Shown: positions 1 through 5,531, numbered from the stretch's first letter. The stretch: DNA of 5,853 bases from Chloroflexota bacterium (GCA_021823555.1 JAKANW010000216.1:1-5853); one strand, 5' to 3'. The notes: generated by a model from the letters alone, not told the origin. Made by a program: numbers and translations.

Positions 1-221
1 AAATATCCCAACGGCTGGAGGGAGGTCGCTGTCAGGACGGTGTAGATGGCCTCCGCCATGCTATCGAGTGGTTCACCCACCATCTGCGCGATCCACCCAT
101 AGAGCAAGCCGCCGCCAAGAATGGCGACGGTGAAGATGGTGAGCGGAGTGCGAAACTCCCTGAACAGGATGCGTGTATCGCGCCAGGAGGCGCGCAGCCT
201 GCGCCAATCCGGTTTCTTCAT
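1..221 (-). CDS. Putative ion-channel / TrkA-like membrane protein, N-terminal 73 residues (truncated by window edge)
   Basis: The minus-strand frame opens with ATG at 221-219 and stays open through 73 codons to the window edge, so the C-terminal part is missing. A basic, Arg/Trp-rich cytoplasmic N-terminus (residues 1-25) precedes a hydrophobic, Gly-rich segment (about 27-46, with LTIFTVAILGGGLLYG), a likely first membrane helix. Residues about 53-73 (SMAEAIYTVLTATSLQPLGY) look like the pore helix and selectivity-filter approach of two-helix potassium-channel subunits, which in this type of protein are usually followed by a cytosolic NAD-binding TrkA-N/RCK domain; that domain is outside the window, so this part is inference. 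The start codon overlaps the stop of the upstream phosphatase gene as ATGA, which fixes the start and indicates translational coupling. Potassium or other cation transport is plausible; the ion cannot be told because the filter motif is not canonical TVGYG. Confidence 0.7.
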   Translation of the reverse strand, partial: MKKPDWRRLRASWRDTRILFREFRTPLTIFTVAILGGGLLYGWIAQMVGEPLDSMAEAIYTVLTATSLQPLGY

Positions 222-940
222 GAGACGCTCTTGAGATTATCCAGCGGCAGGCGTACCGTCATGCGGCGGACATTATCGCCGAGTCGCGGCGTGACCTTGA
301 TGACCACTATGCTGATGTCATCGGCGGGACGGCCATCATCCAGTCGCACGGCTTGTTCCAGGAGGCTGTCAGCCAGGGCCTGCGGCGACGGATTTTGATC
401 TTCCAGGATCGAACGGACGGCCTCACACGCATCCATGGGTTGGCCGCGGCGTTCCCCTGCGTGGACCAGGCCGTCAGTGTAGATCACGATCATCAGCCCC
501 GGCTGGATCTCGATCTCGGTGATGAGCGGGCGCACGTTGCGCGAGGTTCCAAGCGGCGCGCTTTCTGTTTCAATGCAATCAATCTCATCGCCGCGGCAGA
601 TGAACATTGGGGCGGGATTGTTGCGGGTCAGTACGATGGTTTCGCTGTGCAGATCCACCGAAGCAATGTTGAGCGTGCAGATGACCTTGCCCTGCTTGTC
701 TGTGAACAGTGCATCGGAAGCCGCACGGGCGGCTGCGCCATCGCGCACGCCTTCGGCCAGCAGGCCGATCACCTTGCGGACCACCAGCTGCGAGACAGCT
801 TTAGCGCCGCGTCCACTGGTCTGCCCATCGGCTAGCACCACCGATAGTCCGCCGCCCGGCCGTTCGACCGCTTCAAAGGTGTCGCCGCTTTCAGACGAGG
901 CATATTTGTTTATTTTGGATACCGCGATCTGAACTTCCAT
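218..940 (-). CDS. SpoIIE/PP2C-family serine/threonine protein phosphatase, stand-alone catalytic domain
   Basis: The 240-residue product matches the metal-dependent PP2C fold of the SpoIIE/RsbU type, which removes phosphate from Ser/Thr of partner proteins, often anti-sigma-factor antagonists. Visible landmarks are ESGD (Asp20), VVLADGQTSGRGA (Asp38-Gly39, metal binding), NNPAPMF (107-113), VIYTDGLVHA (Asp156-Gly157) and PADDISIVVI (Asp207-Asp208); the acidic metal ligands expected of the family are all present. There is no PAS, GAF, HAMP or membrane sensor segment, so input must come from a partner or from expression level. The last ~25 residues (RRMTVRLPLDNLKSVS) extend beyond the domain. 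The ATG at 940-938 is preceded by a good ribosome-binding site, AGGAAGAGG (plus-strand 945-953). Its TGA overlaps the start of the channel-like gene, so the two are almost surely one operon. The phosphoprotein target is unknown; no anti-sigma kinase or STAS protein is in view. Confidence 0.88.
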   Translation of the reverse strand: MEVQIAVSKINKYASSESGDTFEAVERPGGGLSVVLADGQTSGRGAKAVSQLVVRKVIGLLAEGVRDGAAARAASDALFTDKQGKVICTLNIASVDLHSETIVLTRNNPAPMFICRGDEIDCIETESAPLGTSRNVRPLITEIEIQPGLMIVIYTDGLVHAGERRGQPMDACEAVRSILEDQNPSPQALADSLLEQAVRLDDGRPADDISIVVIKVTPRLGDNVRRMTVRLPLDNLKSVS

Positions 941-974
941 CGGGCCTCTTCCTGCTGAAACTTGACTGCGACCT

Positions 975-1004
975 ATTCTAACATTCTTTAAGGCTTGACG
1001 TCAC
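975..1004 (-). promoter_or_regulatory. Predicted sigma70-type promoter for the phosphatase/channel operon
   Basis: Read on the minus strand, a -10 box TAGAAT (975-980, 5 of 6 consensus) is preceded at 18 bases by GTGACG (999-1004, 4 of 6 to TTGACA). Transcription would begin near 968, leaving a short leader of about 28 bases that includes the AGGAAGAGG ribosome-binding site. The -35 box overlaps that of the divergent rpmF promoter. The -35 assignment is the weaker half of this call. Confidence 0.5.
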
Positions 1005-1023
1005 TGCCTGAACCCGCTATAAT
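995..1023 (+). promoter_or_regulatory. Strong sigma70-type promoter of rpmF
   Basis: TTGACG (995-1000, 5 of 6) is followed after exactly 17 bases by a perfect TATAAT (1018-1023). This is close to an ideal housekeeping promoter, fitting the high expression demanded by a ribosomal protein gene. The predicted start is near 1030, giving a 5' leader of about 62 bases that carries a hairpin. The TGACGTCA palindrome (996-1003) spans its -35 box. Confidence 0.85.
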
Positions 1024-1046
1024 CTGCCCGCTTGTCTGGAAATCCC

Positions 1047-1064
1047 GCCGGGCTTTTGCCCGGC
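1047..1064 (+). promoter_or_regulatory. Leader hairpin in the rpmF 5' untranslated region
   Basis: A perfect 7-base-pair GC-rich stem, GCCGGGC (1047-1053) with GCCCGGC (1058-1064), closes a TTTT loop. It lies in the transcribed leader, about 17 bases after the predicted start and 13 bases before the AAGGAG ribosome-binding site (1078-1083). No uninterrupted T-run follows (the next bases are ATGTTCTTGTC), so it is not a classic terminator. It may stabilise the mRNA or be a target for feedback control; the role is inferred. Confidence 0.55.
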
Positions 1065-1091
1065 ATGTTCTTGTCATAAGGAGAAAGTATC

Positions 1092-1292
1092 ATGCCGCCT
1101 CATCCAAAACGTAAGCATTCCAAGGGCCGCCGCGACCGCCGCCGCTCCCAGGATGCTTTGCAGCCCCGCAACCTGGTCGCCTGCTCGAACTGCGGTTCGA
1201 TGCGCCTGCCGCACACCGTCTGCCCCAATTGTGGTTTCTATGGCAGCCGCGAAGTGCTGGAAGTGAAGAAGGAAAAGAAGAAGGCCGAGTAA
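1092..1292 (+). CDS. rpmF: Large ribosomal subunit protein bL32
   Basis: The 66-residue product is a bL32 protein of the 50S subunit. The N-terminus is highly basic (PPHPKRKHSKGRRDRRRS, which contacts rRNA), followed by a zinc ribbon with CSNC (Cys31, Cys34) and CPNC (Cys44, Cys47); all four ligands are present, so this is the zinc-binding (C+) form. A charged Lys/Glu tail (KKEKKKAE) ends the protein; the length is normal for the family. The start is fixed by AAGGAG at 1078-1083, eight bases before the ATG. It has its own strong promoter and is followed at once by an intrinsic terminator. The neighbouring fabD agrees with the common rpmF-fab gene order of bacteria, although plsX and fabH, often between them, are absent here. 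Confidence 0.97.
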   Translation: MPPHPKRKHSKGRRDRRRSQDALQPRNLVACSNCGSMRLPHTVCPNCGFYGSREVLEVKKEKKKAE

Positions 1293-1299
1293 TCCCCAG

Positions 1300-1331
1300 C
1301 GAGCCGTGACGAACACGGCTCGTTTGTGTTT
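1300..1331 (+). terminator. Rho-independent terminator after rpmF
   Basis: A perfect 9-base-pair stem, CGAGCCGTG (1300-1308) with CACGGCTCG (1314-1322), has a five-base loop ACGAA and is followed by TTTGTGTTT. It begins eight bases after the rpmF stop. The T tract is interrupted by two G residues, so termination may be partial, allowing some read-through into fabD, for which I see no clear separate promoter in the short gap. Confidence 0.8.
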
Positions 1332-1355
1332 AAGGGACTGAGGAAAATTATTATC

Positions 1356-2324
1356 ATGAGACTTGATTCCCAAACCACAACATTCGTCTTTCCTGGCCAG
1401 GGTTCGCAGGCTGTCGGCATGGGCAAGGATCTGGCAGCCGCTTACCCGATTGCCAGGCAGACGTTCGAGGAAGCGGATGCCGCGCTGGGCTTTTCACTCT
1501 CGAAATTAATGTGGGATGGCCCGGCCGATGAATTGAATAAGACGGTCAATACCCAGCCCGCGTTGTATGTGCATTCGATGGCTGCCTGGCGAGTCTTCTC
1601 GCATCTTTTCCCCGACCCTTCGACCGGCTCAGGGCAGGCTTTCAAGCCTGCCTCCGTGGCCGGACATTCCCTCGGCGAGTTATCGGCCTTGACCGCGGCG
1701 GAGGCGTTACCGTTTGCGGACGGCCTGCAAATGGTGCGCCGGCGCGGTGAACTGATGAAGCGCGCCGGGGAGGCCGCGCCGGGAGGCATGGCCGCCATCC
1801 TCAACCTCGATATTCCCACGCTGGATAGGGTCTGCGCCGAGGCCAGCCGGGAGGGGGAGATCGTGCAGGTGGCCAACGATAACTGTCCGGGGCAGGTAGT
1901 CATCTCCGGGGCGAAGGCTGCGGTGCAACGCGCCATCGAAGGCGCCAAGGCGGCCGGGGCCAAACGCGCCCTACCGCTGGCCGTCAGCATCGCCGCGCAC
2001 TCGCCGTTGATGGCTTCCATTCAGGTGGAATGGGACGCGGCCGTGATGTCTGCTGCAATCCGGGATGCGAATGTGCCTGTGGTGGGGAATGTCCATGCAA
2101 AGGCGATGAGCGCCGCGTCTGATCTGCGGGCGGACATTATGGCGCAGATGCAATCGCGCGTGCGCTGGACCGAGTCGGTGCAGGGGATGATCGGAAACGG
2201 AACCCGGCGCTTCGTCGAGGTGGGAAGCGGGAGTGTCCTGGTCGGTTTGATCCGCCGCATCGACCCGTCCGTGGAGGGCATTACACTGGGCAATCCATCG
2301 GATTTTGAAGCGCTCCGGGATTGA
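1356..2324 (+). CDS. fabD: Malonyl-CoA:acyl-carrier-protein transacylase
   Basis: FabD moves malonyl from CoA to acyl carrier protein, supplying the extender unit for type II fatty-acid synthesis in the cytosol. In the 322-residue product, FPGQGSQ (12-18) forms the oxyanion side of the active site, GHSLGE (103-108) holds nucleophile Ser105, Arg130 (VRRRGE) is placed as expected for binding the malonyl carboxylate, and AAHSPLM holds the catalytic His215. I chose ATG 1356 with GAGGA at 1340-1344; a GTG at 1326 also opens the frame but lies inside the rpmF terminator and adds ten residues without family support. Odd feature: residues about 87-99 (DPSTGSGQAFKPA) come from a short dispersed repeat inserted in frame shortly before the active-site serine, making the loop there roughly nine residues longer than I recall for E. 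coli FabD. No other fab genes lie in the window. Confidence 0.95.
   Translation: MRLDSQTTTFVFPGQGSQAVGMGKDLAAAYPIARQTFEEADAALGFSLSKLMWDGPADELNKTVNTQPALYVHSMAAWRVFSHLFPDPSTGSGQAFKPASVAGHSLGELSALTAAEALPFADGLQMVRRRGELMKRAGEAAPGGMAAILNLDIPTLDRVCAEASREGEIVQVANDNCPGQVVISGAKAAVQRAIEGAKAAGAKRALPLAVSIAAHSPLMASIQVEWDAAVMSAAIRDANVPVVGNVHAKAMSAASDLRADIMAQMQSRVRWTESVQGMIGNGTRRFVEVGSGSVLVGLIRRIDPSVEGITLGNPSDFEALRD
1616..1652 (+). repeat. Short dispersed repeat inserted in frame within fabD
   Basis: The left part, CCCTTCGACCGGCTCAGGG (1616-1634), matches a short interspersed sequence I recognise from many environmental genomes, whose complementary strand translates to the tell-tale PEPVEG. The right part is a near-perfect palindrome, GGCAGGCTTTCAAGCCTGCC (1633-1652; eight-base-pair stem with a TTCA loop). 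In the fabD frame it encodes STGSGQAFKPA. The palindrome shares 16 of 20 bases with the pckA terminator arm region (5533-5552), so the same element family seems to occur twice in the window. Confidence 0.7.
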
Positions 2325-2333
2325 GAGTATAAT
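2305..2333 (+). promoter_or_regulatory. Predicted promoter at the end of fabD
   Basis: TTGAAG (2305-2310, 4 of 6) and a perfect TATAAT (2328-2333) are separated by exactly 17 bases. The -35 box lies inside the last codons of fabD and the -10 box just past its stop. Transcription would begin near 2340. The only rightward product before a strong terminator is a leader of about 98 bases; see the entries that follow. Confidence 0.65.
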
Positions 2334-2339
2334 GGCAGC

Positions 2340-2396
2340 ATGATTGCTTTGTCTGACAATCGAATTGTCAGCGCCGTTTTCATCTGCGGTTTTTGA
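2340..2396 (+). CDS. Possible 18-residue leader peptide, potentially leaderless
   Basis: ATG at 2340 lies seven bases after the last base of TATAAT, at the predicted transcription start, and opens 18 codons ending in TGA (MIALSDNRIVSAVFICGF). There is no ribosome-binding site, so translation would have to be leaderless. The internal hairpin 2353-2371 is within it and the stop lies six bases before the terminator stem, a geometry like that of attenuation leader peptides. It has only two Phe codons and no obvious run of a single amino-acid codon, so the regulatory signal is unclear. A chance ORF is quite possible. Confidence 0.22.
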   Translation: MIALSDNRIVSAVFICGF

Positions 2397-2401
2397 AGCG
2401 T

Positions 2402-2437
2402 ATCTGGTCAGGTTGATGCCTGGCCAGATTTTATTTT
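2402..2437 (+). terminator. Strong intrinsic terminator between fabD and the aminotransferase gene
   Basis: An 11-base-pair stem with one G-T wobble, left arm 2402-2412 (ATCTGGTCAGG) and right arm 2419-2429 (CCTGGCCAGAT), closes a six-base loop and runs into TTTTATTTT. It would end both fabD transcripts and any transcript from the 2305-2333 promoter. Because it sits 61 bases before the aminotransferase ATG, it may also act as an attenuator. Confidence 0.85.
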
Positions 2438-2461
2438 GCACGTTGTATCCCATCACCACAA

Positions 2462-2491
2462 CCCTTCCCAATCCATGGGAAGGGAGAAGGA
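2462..2491 (+). promoter_or_regulatory. Hairpin abutting the aminotransferase ribosome-binding site
   Basis: A perfect 9-base-pair stem, CCCTTCCCA (2462-2470) with TGGGAAGGG (2476-2484), has a five-base loop and ends two or three bases before the Shine-Dalgarno AAGGA (2487-2491), which is seven bases from ATG 2498. CCTTC in the left arm could instead pair with GAAGG (2486-2490) and hide the ribosome-binding site. The hairpin is certain in sequence; control of translation is inference. Confidence 0.5.
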
Positions 2492-2497
2492 ATTGGC

Positions 2498-3715
2498 ATG
2501 AAGCTCAGTAAACTTGCGTCAGAAATTGCCGAATCGCCAACGCTGGCGCTCAACGAAGAAGCGCGGCAGTTGCGGGAACGCGGCGAGGCGGTTATCCATC
2601 TTGGCATTGGCGAGCCGAAGAACAAGACACCCATTGCGGCCATCCTCTCTTCAGCGGCCAAGCTGACTAGCGGGGAGGTGAAGTACACTCCTGCGGATGG
2701 TGTGTTGTCGCTCAAGAAGGCGGTCATCCGCTACACGGAGGAAAACTACAACCGCCTGGTCGCACCTGAAAATGTGCTCATCACCAACGGGGCCAAACAG
2801 TCGCTGTTCAATATCTTTTACTCCATCCTGAACCCGCAGGATGAAGCGATTGTGCTGGCGCCTTACTGGGTGTCATATCCTGAGATTATCAAGATGTGCT
2901 ATGGCAAGCCGGTTATTGTTACCCCTGAAGATGGAACCTTTACTCCGCGCTTCGAGGATATCGAGAAGGCCATTACCAGTTACACACGGGCGATCATCGT
3001 CAACAGCCCGAACAACCCCTCGGGCGTGATATATCCGCCTGAGTTGATCGAGAAAATCGTGGACCTTTGCGAGCGCAAAGGGATTTACATGATCTGTGAT
3101 GACATTTACCATAAACTTGTCTTCGATCACAAGGAAGCCGCGCCGGCTTATCGGTTTACGAAGAGAGATGTGGAAGATATGCACATCATTGTGGTCAATG
3201 GCGTGGCTAAGGTGTATGGCATGACCGGTTTTCGCGTGGGCTGGGTGATCGGGCCGCGTGAGCTGGTGCGGGTGATGACCAACGTCACTGCACAGATGAC
3301 CTCGGGCGTGTCGCCGGTCAGCCAGGCAGCGGCGGAGGGCGCGCTCAACGGCTTGCAGTCGGTGGTGGAGGCGATCCGCCTGCAAATCGAGAACAACCGC
3401 GCTGTACTCCTGCAGGAAATGAAGACTTTCAACGGCGCGCGTTTGATCAAGCCGGATGGCACGTTCTATGCGCTGCCCGACCTGCGAGCTTTCAACGGCA
3501 ATTCAGTGGAGTTGTCCAGGTTCCTGTTGAAGAAGGCCCTGGTGGTGACGGTGCCCGGCAAGGAGTTTGGCATGGAGGGGCACATCCGTCTCTCGATCTC
3601 CGGCACGGTCAAGGATGTGACCGAGGGCATTGCGCGCATCAAGTGGGCGCTCGACCCGACCTCGCCGAACGAAATTTACATCGGCGATAAGAAGATGATC
3701 CGAGACTGGATGTAA
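2498..3715 (+). CDS. Class I PLP-dependent aminotransferase (aspartate aminotransferase-like)
   Basis: The 405-residue product is a fold-type I aminotransferase, which swaps amino and keto groups between an amino acid and a 2-oxo acid, usually 2-oxoglutarate, using pyridoxal phosphate. Landmarks in order: GIGEP (36-40) at the substrate pocket, NGAKQSLFN (98-106) at the phosphate site, NSPNNPSG (169-176) with the conserved Asn173, CDDIYHKL with Asp201 (pyridine nitrogen) and Tyr204, the Schiff-base lysine Lys238 in AKVYGMTGFRVGW, and Arg364 in HIRLSIS for the substrate carboxylate. All catalytic residues are present. About 20 C-terminal residues (DPTSPNEIYIGDKKMIRDWM) extend past the usual end. 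The start is supported by AAGGA at 2487-2491. Substrate cannot be fixed by sequence; aspartate, aromatic acids or alanine are possible. pckA downstream, with no T-rich terminator between, makes an oxaloacetate link attractive. Confidence 0.93.
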   Translation: MKLSKLASEIAESPTLALNEEARQLRERGEAVIHLGIGEPKNKTPIAAILSSAAKLTSGEVKYTPADGVLSLKKAVIRYTEENYNRLVAPENVLITNGAKQSLFNIFYSILNPQDEAIVLAPYWVSYPEIIKMCYGKPVIVTPEDGTFTPRFEDIEKAITSYTRAIIVNSPNNPSGVIYPPELIEKIVDLCERKGIYMICDDIYHKLVFDHKEAAPAYRFTKRDVEDMHIIVVNGVAKVYGMTGFRVGWVIGPRELVRVMTNVTAQMTSGVSPVSQAAAEGALNGLQSVVEAIRLQIENNRAVLLQEMKTFNGARLIKPDGTFYALPDLRAFNGNSVELSRFLLKKALVVTVPGKEFGMEGHIRLSISGTVKDVTEGIARIKWALDPTSPNEIYIGDKKMIRDWM

Positions 3716-3724
3716 ATTCCCGGT

Positions 3725-3830
3725 ATGTCATTGCGAGGGCGATAGCCCGAAGCAATCTCCCAACGAATGGGAAATCTTGTTGCTGTGGAGATTGCTTCGC
3801 TTGCTGGGGAACGCTCGCTCGCAATGACAT
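3725..3830. repeat. 106-bp imperfect palindromic dispersed repeat (MITE/REP-like)
   Basis: The ends form a perfect 13-bp inverted repeat, ATGTCATTGCGAG (3725-3737) and CTCGCAATGACAT (3818-3830). A second perfect 13-bp pair lies inside, CGAAGCAATCTCC (3748-3760) and GGAGATTGCTTCG (3787-3799), with a CAAC/GTTG pair near the centre, so the RNA could fold into a long hairpin. The terminal motif is a widespread intergenic element I recognise from Chloroflexota and several other bacteria. It has no coding capacity for a transposase. It fills most of the 135-base gap between the aminotransferase and pckA. An incomplete second copy begins at 5783. Confidence 0.9.
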
Positions 3831-3850
3831 GGAATAGTGGAGAAAACATT

Positions 3851-5500
3851 ATGAACAACCTACTCAACATCAAAACTCCCGCCGAGGGCATCGCCCAGGT
3901 GCGTAAGGCGGAATACAACCTGTCCAATCATGGCATTGGGAATTTGCGCCTTGCTTATTGGAATTTGACGACCGAGGCTTTGTATGAAGAAGCTACCTTC
4001 CGCAATGAAGGCGCTATCGTGGCGGGCGGGCCGTTTGTGGCGTTCACAGGCAAGCATACCGCGCGCTCGGCCAATGACAAATTCATCGTGCGCGAAACCG
4101 ACTCAGAGGGCAACGTCTGGTGGGGGCAGTACAACCGCCCGTGCGCGGCGGACAAGTTCGAGGTCCTGTATGACCGCATGTTGGGATTCCTGCAAGGCCG
4201 CGATGTCTTCGTCCAGGATCTGTACGCGGGCGCGGACGAGAACTACCGCTTGCCGGTGCGCATCGTGACCGAGCTGGCCTGGCACAGTCATTTCGTGCGC
4301 AATATGTTTATCCTGCCGGGGTCGCTGGAGGAATACAAACGCTTCGTGCCCGAGTTTACGATCATGGCCCTGCCGTCCTTCAAGGGCATGCCCATGGTAG
4401 ACAACACGGCCAGCGAGACCTTTATTTGCCTGTCGTTCGAGAAGAAACTGGCCATCATCGGGAACACGGCCTACGCCGGCGAGATCAAGAAGTCGGTCTT
4501 TACGATTTTGAATTACCTCCTGCCGCTTGAAGGTGTGCTTTCCATGCACTGTTCGGCGAATGTCAATCCTAAGGATTCCAATGATGTGGCGTTGTTCTTT
4601 GGGTTGAGTGGGACGGGCAAGACCACCTTATCGGCGGATCCCACGCGTCGCCTGATTGGGGACGATGAGCATGGCTGGAGCGACGATGGCGTGTTCAACT
4701 TCGAGGGCGGATGCTACGCCAAGGTGATCGGCCTGTCCGCATCAGCTGAGCCTGAGATTTACGCCACCACCCATCGCTTTGGGACGGTTCTGGAAAATGT
4801 GCCGTTCGACCCGGTGACGCGTTACATTGATCTCGACGACGACAGCCTGACCGAGAACACGCGCGCTTCGTATCCGCTGGAGTTCATTGATAATGCTGTG
4901 CCGGAAAAGAAAGCCGGCCATCCCAAGAATGTGATCCTGCTGACCTGCGACGCCAGCGGGGTCATGCCGCCCATCGCGCGCCTGACTCCCAATCAGGCGC
5001 TCTACCAGTTCATTTCAGGCTATACCTCCAAAGTCGGCGGCACGGAAGTGGGTCTGGGCAAGGAGCCGGAGATCACCTTCAGCGCCTGCTTCGGTGGGCC
5101 GTTCATGGTGCATCATCCCTACAAATATGCCGAACTGCTCAAGCGCAAGATCGAGCGCTATGGCGTGACCTGCTGGCTGGTCAACACCGGCTGGGTGGGC
5201 GGACCGTACGGCGTGGGTAAGCGTATCAGCATCAGGCACACACGTGCCCTGCTCAACGCGGCCTTGAGCGGCAAGCTGGCGAAGGTGGAATATTACCGTG
5301 ACCCGGTCTTCGGCTTTGAAGTGCCCAAGACCTGCCCGGACGTGCCTGAGTCGGTGCTGGAGCCGTGGTCAAGCTGGCCGAGCCGGGAGGAGTATGACAA
5401 GAAATATAAAAACCTGGCTCAACGTTTTATAGAAAATTTCGGCAAATTCACTGAAGGCACTCCCAGGGAAGTGGTCGAGGCGGGACCGAAGGTGAAGTAG
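3851..5500 (+). CDS. pckA: Phosphoenolpyruvate carboxykinase (ATP)
   Basis: PckA converts oxaloacetate and ATP to PEP, CO2 and ADP (EC 4.1.1.49), the entry step of gluconeogenesis; in some anaerobes it runs in reverse to fix CO2. From ATG 3851 the product has 549 residues, close to the 540 of E. coli. Landmarks: TGKHTARSANDKF (66-78) at the oxaloacetate site with Arg72, YAGEIKKSVFT with Lys213/214, MHCSANV with His233 (metal), the P-loop GLSGTGKTTLS (251-261), LIGDDEHGW with Asp271/272 (metal), ENTRASYPL with Arg338, and NTGWVGGPYGVGKR. All catalytic positions are filled; TARSAN departs from the commoner TGRSPK in the substrate loop. The start is fixed by GGAG at 3839-3842, eight bases upstream. 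A longer frame from ATG 3767 is open but its extra 28 residues are read from the palindromic repeat. A terminator follows 31 bases after the stop. The ATP-type (not GTP-type) identity is firm. Confidence 0.97.
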   Translation: MNNLLNIKTPAEGIAQVRKAEYNLSNHGIGNLRLAYWNLTTEALYEEATFRNEGAIVAGGPFVAFTGKHTARSANDKFIVRETDSEGNVWWGQYNRPCAADKFEVLYDRMLGFLQGRDVFVQDLYAGADENYRLPVRIVTELAWHSHFVRNMFILPGSLEEYKRFVPEFTIMALPSFKGMPMVDNTASETFICLSFEKKLAIIGNTAYAGEIKKSVFTILNYLLPLEGVLSMHCSANVNPKDSNDVALFFGLSGTGKTTLSADPTRRLIGDDEHGWSDDGVFNFEGGCYAKVIGLSASAEPEIYATTHRFGTVLENVPFDPVTRYIDLDDDSLTENTRASYPLEFIDNAVPEKKAGHPKNVILLTCDASGVMPPIARLTPNQALYQFISGYTSKVGGTEVGLGKEPEITFSACFGGPFMVHHPYKYAELLKRKIERYGVTCWLVNTGWVGGPYGVGKRISIRHTRALLNAALSGKLAKVEYYRDPVFGFEVPKTCPDVPESVLEPWSSWPSREEYDKKYKNLAQRFIENFGKFTEGTPREVVEAGPKVK

Positions 5501-5531
5501 GGATGCAGTGTGTGGTATAGCGAATCAAGAC

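Larger units (their letters stand above)
2340..2437 (+). ncRNA. Candidate ~98-nt leader/attenuator RNA or small RNA upstream of the aminotransferase gene
   Basis: This interval is delimited on the left by the predicted start of the 2305-2333 promoter and on the right by an intrinsic terminator. It contains a hairpin, CTGACAAT (2353-2360) with ATTGTCAG (2364-2371) around a CGA loop, and the terminator stem at 2402-2429. The left arm of the first hairpin (CTGAC, 2353-2357) could alternatively pair with GTCAG (2407-2411) in the terminator's left arm, a weak but suggestive competing structure. I see no convincing second promoter between the terminator and the aminotransferase start at 2498, so the terminator may regulate that gene. 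It does not match a riboswitch class I recognise. A stand-alone small RNA is the alternative. Confidence 0.4.

Noticed and set aside
353..932. Long open frames on the plus strand opposite the phosphatase gene
   Set aside because: They are antisense shadows of a well-supported PP2C domain, with no recognisable motifs or ribosome-binding sites.
962..990. TTGACT at 962-967 as an alternative rightward -35 box
   Set aside because: No acceptable -10 box lies 16-18 bases downstream (985-990 is TCTTTA).
1326..1355. Upstream GTG start extending fabD by ten residues
   Set aside because: It lies in the T tract of the rpmF terminator, has no ribosome-binding site, and FabD proteins typically begin just before the FPGQGSQ motif as they do from ATG 1356.
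1442..2020. 192-codon minus-strand frame within fabD
   Set aside because: Antisense shadow; its only familiar string, PEPVEG, is the known translation of the dispersed repeat.
3767..3850. Upstream ATG extending pckA by 28 residues
   Set aside because: The extra residues are translated from the palindromic dispersed repeat; ATG 3851 has a proper GGAG ribosome-binding site and gives normal length.
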